Shown here one piece after another: positions 56,320-64,000 of a stretch of DNA of 64,000 nucleotides (position 1 is the first letter of the stretch; each line of letters begins with the position of its first letter). Location of the stretch: positions 62,001 through 126,000 of the forward strand of contig JAPFBL010000595.1 in NCBI GenBank assembly GCA_026182355.1, in the 5' to 3' direction. Made by a program: the position numbers and the translations under genes. The notes beneath the pieces were generated by a model. It was not told where the DNA came from. It worked only from the letters and a program-made list of their open reading frames with translations, and ran no database searches. The stretch comes from Hermatobates lingyangjiaoensis. Lineage: Eukaryota > Arthropoda > Insecta > Hemiptera > Hermatobatidae.

Positions 56320-57210
56320 GTAAGGAAAACTAATCAGTAAAATGAAGCTGTTTGTAAAAGATATAATAATGTGTAAACATTAGAATAAACACAAACCGAT
56401 TCAAAGAGCAATGACAGCTTATCAAAATATTCTGCACATGATAATCATTTTTATGTTTACTGTGGCCCTGAACTTGTCTGAAAAAATAAACAAAAAAAAT
56501 ACAGAGGTTATAGGCGATGTACTGTTGAGCCTGAGCAGGCTTGCCAACCAAATGTACTTTCTGTAGTATAAATCGGAGTACACTCGACCTTCGAATTTCT
56601 GTACTAATAGAGACCAAGAGAGAAAAATCCGGAAATTGGTAACACTGGTAAGTGGTAGCCTAATGGTGGATAGGGTAGGCATATGAGAAGGGAGGATAGC
56701 TATCTATTCTCTGACTCACCTTGCCTTAAATCACAATCATCAAATACAGGTGGTTTGTTTATGTTTATTATGAAGTTTAAACTAAGAAAAAAGGAAAACA
56801 ATAGAAATAAATGCTTTGAGGCCTTTCAATGTATGTCATCAGAGAGTAAACAAAGTAAAAAACCGAGAAGCTATCATAAAAGTAATAGAGAAGGAAGGTA
56901 ACAAAACTGCTGGAAACTCAATATGACAATATAGATTGATAAGAAGAAATACCTTATAAAACTAAACAAAGCAGGTCCAACAGTAAGAAATAGAATGATA
57001 ATTCAATAATAATTAAAAGAGGAGAAAGAAAAAAATGACCATTTATGTTCATTATATAATAAAACGCATAACAATAATAATGTTGTTTATGCATAATAAA
57101 GGTATAGTTTGCTTAAAATAACGAAATTGAGAGTAGCCCAGGCTACTCTGCACTCATTGTGAATTACTAATACTCCGATACTGATTCATGCTGTTCGGAA
57201 GAAAAAAAAA
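56320..57210. other. Intergenic with a degenerate PLE end
   Basis: At 56805-56900, GAGGCCTTTCAATGTATGTC then ATCAGAGAG, family also at 36300 and 60990. No gene supported. Confidence 0.45.
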
Positions 57211-57215
57211 AGTTC

Positions 57216-58031
57216 AGAAACTTTAAAGTACGGTTATTTGAAGTACGGAAACTTGAAAGTATGGTTATTTGAAGTACGGAAACTTGAAAGTATGGTTATT
57301 TGAAGTACGGAAACTTTAAAGTATGGTTATTTGAAGTACGGAAACTTGAAAGTATGGTTATTTGAAGTACGGAAACTTTAAAGTATGGTTATTTGAAGTA
57401 CGGAAACTTGAAAGTATGGTTATTTGAAGTACGGAAACTTTAAAGTATGGTTATTTGAAGTACGGAAACTTGAAAGTATGGTTATTTGAAGTACGGAAAC
57501 TTTAAAGTATGGTTATTTGAAGTACGGAAACTTGAAAGTATGGTTATTTGAAGTACGGAAACTTGAAAGTATGGTTATTTGAAGTACGGAAACTTGAAAG
57601 TATGGTTATTTGAAGTACGGAAACTTGAAAGTAAGGTTATTTGAAGTACGGAAACTTAAAAGTATGGTTATTTGAAGTACGGAAACTTGAAAGTATGGTT
57701 ATTTGAAGTACGGAAACTTGAAAGTATGGTTATTTGAAGTACGGAAACTTGAAAGTATGGTTATTTGAAATACGGAAACTTGAAAGTATGGTTATTTGAA
57801 GTACGGAAACTTGAAAGTATGGTTATTTGAAGTACGGAAACTTGAAAGTATGGTTATTTGAAGTACGGAAACTTGAAAGTATGGTTATTTGAAGTACGGA
57901 AACTTGAAAGTATGATTATTTGAAGTACGGAAACTTGAAAGTATGGTTATTTGAAGTACGGAAACTTGAAAGTATGGTTATTTGAAGTACGGAAACTTGA
58001 AAGTATGGTTAATTGAAGTACGGAAACTCGA
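57216..58031 (+). repeat. 31-bp minisatellite, about 26 copies
   Basis: Unit GAAACTTGAAAGTATGGTTA + TTTGAAGTACG. In the left third, units with TTTAAAGT alternate with TTGAAAGT, giving a 62-bp higher-order period. Each unit looks like two diverged half-units (CTTGAAAGTATGG and TTTGAAGTACGG). It lies about 300 bp beyond the CHMP1 stop. Confidence 0.95.
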
Positions 58032-58333
58032 GGGTGAGTGTAATCGTATATTTACAATTAATATTATATTTTTACTGCTATTAGCTAATGCTTATTATGG
58101 TTTCAACAATAATTAAAATCTAACGAGAACAATAAAGAAGTGGATATTCCCACTATTTCAAACATATTAAAGGCAGTAAAACCGCAACAAAAGACGGATA
58201 TGACTGGACTTTGTCTATTCAAAAGGCTCGCTCCTTTGATATATTCAGTTATAAAATATCACAAAATATATATATATTAAGTTTAATATAGAGAAATAAA
58301 CAAGGACGTTTTTTTTTGTTGTTTCCGGAGAGG
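58032..58333. other. CHMP1 3' flank
   Basis: Probable 3' UTR of CHMP1 on the minus strand, A/T-rich, with no unambiguous polyadenylation signal. Confidence 0.4.
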
Positions 58334-60901
58334 CTACTCGGCTTGGCGGAGACGCGAAAGTCGCTGAGTCAGCTCGTCTTGCTCCTGGGAAGCCTGCGTC
58401 GACATGCCCACGCTGCCTGCTTGTGGTAGCTCCATGTTTAACTCCAGCCTGCAACACCATTCAAAATGAATAACTTCCTTCAAGTTAACACAACCTTGCG
58501 GTCATTTTCCATTATATTAGGAACAAATTAATTCTATTCTTCTAAAGTAAATAACAGGAAACCAATAGCCAAGTTTGGACCAGTGTAGCCTACTAGCTTA
58601 CGAGCTTGCGTCTGGACTGGTAGATCCGAGGTTCAATACCCACTCTGACCCTAAAGTTATTCACGAGGGAGGTGAACAAATCTGAGAAGATACTAAACCG
58701 TCGATCCCGAGTCAGTATGATATCATATACGATATCATTTGCTCGTACTTGTAGAGCAAAAGTTCAAAAGCTTTTGTAACTAAAAACTAAAAGATTTTAG
58801 AGCAAAAGATATCCTGCTCTACATATACTTGAGCTAGGCAAAATTTAGATCTCCTAATGTAGAATATTCATTGTGTGGTATCACAAAGGACAAATGTTCG
58901 GCCAATGTGTGTTCTCTTTTTGTATAATATCCACTGTAAACTACCTAACCGGCAAGATGGTTTCCTGCTATTGGTTGAGTGGTTATGTAACAAGATATCA
59001 GTATAGGCAAGAGGAAACCAACGACCAACGAATATTACCATGCACAACAGTGCATGTCGTAAATAGCAGTTCCGGACCAGAGGCCCAATACTGCTAGATT
59101 CTCATCCTGCTGTTTTTGTTGGGTCAGTAAACATTGTCAAGAATGGGGGAGTCAGTCTGTCAGGGAATATGTCGTCTTCGTGGTCGTATGGTCTTCAGGA
59201 TTTGCATTTTTTGAGGTACTGTATGCTTTTGGAGTTATGTGGTCGTCATTTTTAGCTTAAGTAGAAAGCTTTGAGGCTCATGGGATTAGGAAAGGTTGGG
59301 AGTAGGATTTAGTTCCCGAAAAAGGAGATTTGGATGGATTACTGGCACGTCGAGTAATGTAGGAATAAATAGATTCCAAACTCAAATCATGTTGAATATC
59401 AACATTTATGACGTACCATGGAGCCCTAGCTATAAAGCGGGCACATTTATTCTGTACTATTTGGATGCAGTTCTTGTTCGTGAGTATAAGTAAGAGGATC
59501 ATTTTGATATTTTAAATTGTAAATATAGATAGTAGTTGAAAGTGGGCTAGGCTAGCCCAGTGGAAATGTTCTCATCTCTGGACTAATAGATCCGGAGTTC
59601 AATACCCACTCTGGACCTAGATTTATTCATATAGAAAGTGAAAAAAATCTGAGCACGTTGTCCCAAAGTAGAGGACGTCATGCCAGAGCATGTACGATGT
59701 AAGATACTCGTTAAAAATCTCCTGCTATAATGCACTTCAGTTCGGCTCCCAATTATTTTCACATTGCGTAAAGGGTCAATGCTCGGCCTATGTGTGTTCT
59801 CAAGTGAGACTGCCACTGCAACCTAACCCAACCAAGCAGATATATTGTATATATATATCAGTAACGGAATAGTTTCTAACAGATTACACAAGTAATGAAT
59901 TGTGCTCACCTATTCTGCTTAAATTACATTCTACAAGTAACACTAAATGTACTAAACTTATTCAACAATAAATGTTATATAAAAGGAATTGAGTCCTTAA
60001 TCGTCCCATGACCTCAAGATTTGTACTTTTCATTCATAACTAAAATGTTTTAATATTAATTTTAAAAAAAACGCGTTTTAATACTGAACTTCCCTTTGTT
60101 AGATATTTACTTATGTTCCTGTAACTGATCTCTTGAGCTTACTGCATGAGGAATTAGTTGATTATTCCCTCCTTCTACCTTCTACCAGTTTAATCGAATT
60201 ATTCTGAGATAAAATGGATAAAGAAACAAAAGTCTCCACACAAATGAAGTTTAATTCAACAACAACAACGCGTTTCGAAGACTTTGTGTTCATCATCAGA
60301 ATGTGGTGCTGAAGGGTTGGTCCAATGAAAACAACTCACTGGACACTGGAATTCCTGATGATGAACACAAAGTGTTCGCAACGCGTTGCTATTGTTGAAT
60401 AAAACTTCATTTGTGTGGAGACTTTTGTTTGTTTATTCATTTTACCTCAGAATGAGTAAATACCACACAATTACGGATTGAACTACTAATGATAATCGAA
60501 TTATTTTATGTGTGGTGGATTGTCATTTTCAGTTTGAAAATAACTTTTATAAAAAAAAAATTGGTTTTGCAGTGGGTAACTTATGTTTATCCTCCCTCCT
60601 GAGTAATTTATATAAATATGGTATGTCGATAAATAACTTGTTTGAAGTTAAGTTTATGAAACATTTCTTGTGTAACATACCCAGCCTCGTCTGCCACTTG
60701 CTGAAGCAATTTATCAACATCTCCCTGTGGAATGGAAGTAGTCACCGTTTGAGACATTGTGTTCTCCATGTATGAACTTTGAACATCTAAATCTTCAAAC
60801 TGGTGCTCAAATTTATCCATTAAGTTTGAAATTTTCTCTAGGTTCATAGATTTCATGGCAGCATCCATGGCTCGTACGACACCTGCCATGGATTGTGTAA
60901 C
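58334..60901 (-). CDS. CHMP1: CHMP1, ESCRT-III subunit, last two coding exons (5' part outside window)
   Basis: Two minus-strand exons, 60901-60681 and 58448-58334, join across a 2.2-kb intron (GG + G gives Gly) and end in TAG. They encode 111 aa. VTQSMAGVVRAMDAAMKSMN opens the segment, followed by LEKISNLMDKFEHQFEDLDV, then DEAGLELNMELP. The tail DELTQRLSRLRQ is a MIM1 motif, the helix that binds MIT domains such as that of VPS4. Family members are about 196-199 aa, so roughly the first 85 residues (Snf7 core helices 1-2) are encoded beyond the window; I see no matching exon up to 64000. CHMP1 acts in endosomal sorting and membrane scission. The animal paralogues CHMP1A and CHMP1B are not distinguished here; the sequence is closer to 1B by eye. 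The intron holds two SINEs and a foldback element; a 31-bp minisatellite starts about 300 bp past the stop. Confidence 0.92.
58574..58925 (+). mobile_element. tRNA-derived SINE, copy 6, in CHMP1 intron
   Basis: Head CGTCTGGACTGGTAGATCCG and AGGTTCAATACCC (B box), body GAGGTGAACAAATCTGAGA, and tail TGTGTGGTATCACAAAGGAC and CGGCCAATGTGTGTTCTC. Confidence 0.75.
58930..59540. other. CHMP1 intron, unassigned
   Basis: Overlapping opposite-strand frames at 59278-59502 have no support as genes. The minus frame (NCIQIVQNKCARFIARAPWY) resembles the reverse-transcriptase-adjacent tail of LINEs ('xxQNxxxRxIxxAPWYV'), so a short Jockey-type relic is likely here. Confidence 0.45.
59545..59835 (+). mobile_element. 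tRNA-derived SINE, copy 7, in CHMP1 intron
   Basis: A box GGCTAGCCCAGTGGAAATG, B box GGAGTTCAATACCC, body AAAAAAATCTGAGCACGTTG, tail GACTGCCACTGCAACCTAAC. Full length, about 290 bp. Confidence 0.82.
59840..60190. other. CHMP1 intron, no feature seen
   Basis: A/T-rich sequence without recognised repeats. Confidence 0.35.
60204..60492. mobile_element. Foldback element in CHMP1 intron with 13-bp target duplication
   Basis: Opens CTGAGATAAAATGGATAAAG and closes TTGAACTACTAATGA. Flanks TAATCGAATTATT occur at 60191-60203 and 60493-60505. The two arms are inverse copies with the GAACAC/GTGTTC core; both arms vary from GAAA (GAAG and GCAA forms). Confidence 0.88.
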
Positions 60902-60929
60902 CTGAAATAAAAAAAAAATCAATTAAAGG

Positions 60930-62550
60930 GTATTAATTAATCAATATAATTAAACAAAATCCACAAGGAAAAAGAAAAACAAAAGATATAAATGCTCTGG
61001 GGCCTTTCACTTTATGTCATCAGAGAGCAAACAAGGTCAGAAAGGAGGTTGCAAAAAAGTTAACCAGAAGGAAGGTAATCAAACATATGAATCTTCTTTA
61101 ATTAATATATGAATAGAACGTCTATCTTATTTAAGCAAAGTTTATATAGTCTTTAAAACAAAAATAAAAAAAGAGTGTACTTTAGAACCTCCAGCGTTTA
61201 CAGAGTAACCTTTACACAGAGGTTATAAGGGTCTCCCTAACTCTCCAGTAGGGATGGATTTTGGAGTAATTTCTTTTTCTTAAATGACAACTCATACTTA
61301 CATTTCAGTAATGTTTATTTCAATACAACTTTATTGAATCAATGTAAGTTTAATTAGTTCTTGCTATATTCCTGGTTTGGGAGAAGTCCAAACACTTCTT
61401 TAAATCTAATAAATAGACATTATTTACCTGAAATTATCAATTACAACAAAATCCATCCATGTTTACATTTTGAAATTATTGAAACAAATTAGTTTTATAA
61501 ATATCTTGGCCATTGTTGATTTGTCAACTCTGGGGGTCCTAAACTCCCTCTGATCCACAAAGTAATCCACATTTGGACAAAATCAGGTGTTTTATAATCG
61601 TATAACAAGATTTAACAATAAACACGTGAAATACAAAATGAAGATCAAAATCATTACGACATAAGAAATGAGAAAAAAGACTAAGATCTTTCAACTGTAA
61701 CAAGCGGTCTTCGTCAGAGTCAAATCTCAACTGTTCGAAGTTGATGTCAGGTATATATTACTATTCGATTATATATATCTGATTTTGGTTACATCCACAC
61801 ATACTTTGTTCATTTTTGCCATTGTTTTAAGGACTGTACAAGCAACGTTTCAAACAGAAGTCGAATCAAACATCTGTTTGAAGTTGAGATTTAACTCTGA
61901 CGAAAACTGCTTATTACAGTTAAAGACCTTAGTCTTCCTAATTTCTTATTGTGGTTTTGACTTAGATAATCATATAAATTTAAATCAAATTACTAGAGAA
62001 AAAAAAAACAGCTTTACTTAAATCCAGTAAGACCTGAGAGAAAACATGAAATCATTTCATATCTGTTTTCAATATTAATATTTAAATATCAAACACAAAT
62101 ATAGTCAAAATGGATTTCGCCACAACAATGAAGTGTTAGAAAAGACAAATTTTACATATAATAAAACACAAACATAAAATATATATAGTATCAAATTAAT
62201 TCTGTGAAAACCAAATTTGAAATTAACTTTAAATTGTGATATAAAGGAAGAGAAATACAAGTTAAAACTGGATTAAAATTAAGGGAAAATAAGTAATAAA
62301 TATTTTATTAATCAGGTCAGAGCATTTTGGAGACCTTATAATTTTTTAATTTAACTTCTTTCTTAGAAGAAATGGTGGGGAAATCACCCAGTAGATTTAA
62401 AGCTTTTCTGCACCATTTCTGACCTAGGAGACAGGGGTAACCTGGAATATCCCGTCGTTGAATGGTAGACTTCCCTATATGTCATTAAAAGAATTATATT
62501 TTTGAGTATTCCTTTCATAATATACTATTAAAAGACCACCGTACTGTATG
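60930..62550. other. Upstream CHMP1 intron, with PLE ends
   Basis: Degenerate end at 60985-61080 (GGGGCCTTTCACTTTATGTC). A GACCGC-type pair lies at 61640-61730 (minus) and 61885-61960 (plus, damaged). No earlier CHMP1 exon was found. The rest is A/T-rich. Confidence 0.5.
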
Positions 62551-62554
62551 GATT

Positions 62555-63570
62555 TTGCTCATTAGTTTAGGTTAGGTTATAGTGGTTAGGCAATACACAT
62601 AGGCAGAATATTGGCCTATTTGTGATATATCACACTGAAAAATTATACATTGGGAGCCCTAAATCAAGCCCTAGGGCAGAGGTTCCCAAAGTAGGTTCCT
62701 TAACCAACTGGCTGGGGTTAGGTGAAAACATTTAGTAAAAACATTTTTCTAAAAAATTTTTTTCTGGGTATGGATTTATTCTATTTCTTGTGAATCATGA
62801 AATCAAATAATGTTTATATCTATATATACCCAGAAGTAGAAGTGGTCAAAATCACTAGTCAGTTTTTGGAACTATCTGATTCCCGAATTTCCTGCTATTC
62901 CAAAAGTAGCACTTCACACATTGCTGCAATTTCCCACTACCTACTTATGTGAAACTGGATTCTCCTTTCAAAATGTCATAGAAACCAAATACCGAAGTAT
63001 ACTTGATGCTGGGGCTAACTTGAGAATCAAACTCTCAACTATAAAGCCAAAAATAATACTACTACAAAACAAACTCTGTGTTAAAATTGCTAGTAATTCT
63101 ATTTTATGTGTTATGCACTTGTGGAAAATATGAAAATTAAAATTTTTTAGTTTTGAATTTTTATTCGAAAAATACACATTGCAATAATGTTAATTACTTT
63201 TTTAATTGTTTTGAAACATACATACTATTTAAAAAGGCATATGAAAATATTTATATTATGATTGTATGAAATCATTAGAATATGGGGTTCCCGGGAAAGT
63301 TACTGGAACCAACATGGGTTCCGCGTCGAAAAAAGTTTGAAAAACTCTGCCCTAGGGAGACCTAAATACCTTCATTTAAATCAAGTGTATATAAAGTAGA
63401 TGTCTTTAAAAAGTATCTGATACCGTGCATACTTAGGACAGACGGCTTAATGACTCCTCGAGGGATGAAATGCTCAGATATTTTCATCTCCCGCGTGAAC
63501 AAATCGAGGGTCAGAGTGGGTATTGAACCCCGGATCTACCAGCCAAAACTGTTCTAACCTGGCCCCTACA
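62555..63570 (-). mobile_element. tRNA-derived SINE, copy 8, split by a hAT element
   Basis: Tail and middle (AGTTTAGGTTAGGTTATAGT, ATACATTGGGAGCCCTAAAT) at 62555-62676; body and head (GAGACCTAAATACCTTC to GGTATTGAACCCCGGATCTA and CTAACCTGGCC) at 63358-63570. The hAT between them has 8-bp target duplications. Confidence 0.82.
62677..63349 (+). mobile_element. Deleted hAT element, family H copy 3
   Basis: Starts CAGAGGTTCCCAAAGTAGGT and ends AAAGTTTGAAAAACTCTG. Perfect 8-bp target duplication CCCTAGGG (62669-62676, 63350-63357). The frame at 62921-63133 keeps the transposase C-terminus ([33 protein letters not shown]). Length 673 bp, nearly equal to copies at 15728 and 55646, so the family probably spread in this deleted form. 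Confidence 0.9.
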
Positions 63571-63765
63571 TTTACATTTCAGTAGAAATGGTATGCAGAA
63601 GAGCTTTAAATATACTGGGTGATTTTCCCATCTTTCTTCTAAGAAAAGAAATTAAATTAAAAAATTATGTCTTCAAAACCCTCAGATTAATAAAATATTT
63701 ATTACAATTTTCTTTTAAGCATCTAAACAGTAAATGTGAAAAACCAGGGATTTTGAATAAAATTA

Positions 63766-64000
63766 ATCTCAAACTTGTAAAGTGCACGGTCGTGGATGTC
63801 TTACTTGTCCTATCATCAATCCTGTTCCTTCCTTTACCTCCTTCCATAGTAAACGCACCTACCCTATCTCTCACAAGACCTCTTGTACCTCTGGTAACTG
63901 CGTTTACCGTTTGGATTTCATCCAGTGTGATTCCTTTTATGTGGGTTTGGCTTCCACCAAGCTAAGCCTGCGTATGAATTATCACAGGACGTCCGTTGGC
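63766..64000 (+). pseudogene. PLE linker and GIY-YIG domain, cut by the window end
   Basis: Frame from about 63766 reads TCKVHGRGCLTCPIINP, SCTSGNCVYRLDFIQCDSFY, VGLASTKLSLRMNYHR and runs off the end. It aligns with the frame at 4086-4738 (CGRRGCQTC ... NCVYRLDCTQCDSFYVGL). One linker/zinc-type Cys is replaced (LDCTQC becomes LDFIQC). The upstream part is lost or out of frame; a stop precedes 63766 in this frame. Confidence 0.82.

Larger units (their letters stand above)
62340..63660. repeat. Inverted short repeat flanking the SINE/hAT nest
   Basis: CTTAGAAGAAATGGTGGGGA and AATCACCCAGTAGATTTAAA at 62363-62402 are mirrored by TTTAAATATACTGGGTGATT and CCATCTTTCTTCTAAG at about 63605-63642. Confidence 0.6.

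Noticed and set aside
57216..58031. CRISPR array
   Set aside because: The repeats are directly adjacent with no unique spacers, and the genome is eukaryotic; it is a minisatellite.
59278..59502. Independent gene in the CHMP1 intron
   Set aside because: The minus frame looks like a LINE tail relic and the plus frame is its shadow.

Overview
This is a gene-poor, very AT-rich, repeat-packed animal nuclear window. It is probably from an arthropod. The grounds are the introns, the abundance of Penelope-like, hAT, mariner, Helitron and tRNA-derived SINE elements, TTAGG-type runs in SINE tails, and a nuclear mitochondrial fragment that reads only with invertebrate codons (ATA Met, AGA Ser) and has ND6 followed by CYTB in the order usual for arthropods. 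The species cannot be fixed from the sequence.

Three host genes can be rebuilt from spliced exons. COQ3 (ubiquinone-pathway O-methyltransferase) runs on the minus strand from 48179 to 35940 in six coding exons whose splice phases all agree, giving 281 aa. COA5/PET191 (cytochrome c oxidase assembly factor) has three exons on the plus strand at 45777-46465, entirely inside the first coding intron of COQ3. The last two exons of CHMP1 (ESCRT-III subunit) lie on the minus strand at 60901-58334; its 5' exons are beyond the window. Both COQ3 and COA5 products work in mitochondria, so this is a nested, antisense pair serving respiration.

Layout. 1-10.7 kb: hAT end, inverted SINE pair, Helitrons, then a dense field of Penelope-like element (PLE) ends, many as inverted repeats, with a GIY-YIG ORF fragment. 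10.9-16.4 kb: foldback element, hAT elements with target duplications, first copy of an unclassified family (here 'family X'). 17-20 kb: tandemly duplicated PLE ends. 20.1-22.9 kb: family X with a broken mariner inside. 23.6-25.8 kb: ND6/CYTB NUMT broken by two foldback insertions, one of which carries a LINE. 26-35.9 kb: AT-rich repeats, a third family X copy holding a hAT MITE and a Helitron, and a GC-richer unidentified block. 35.9-48.2 kb: COQ3 with COA5 inside; its introns carry PLE coding fragments, a near-perfect 190-bp-arm palindrome, a Tc1/mariner-type MITE and a LINE 3' end. 48.3-57.2 kb: fourth family X copy, ATCGAT-rich repeats, hAT elements, palindromic mariner derivative. 57.2-58.0 kb: 31-bp minisatellite just 3' of CHMP1. 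58.3-64 kb: CHMP1 exons, SINEs, a hAT nested in a SINE, and a PLE GIY-YIG ORF cut by the window end.

The most notable non-gene signal is a small RNA-like core, CTGANGA + one base + a short stem-loop + GAAA, repeated across several unrelated-looking PLE-end and foldback families with compensating stem changes. It looks like a hammerhead-ribozyme relative but has one extra base compared with the textbook core.
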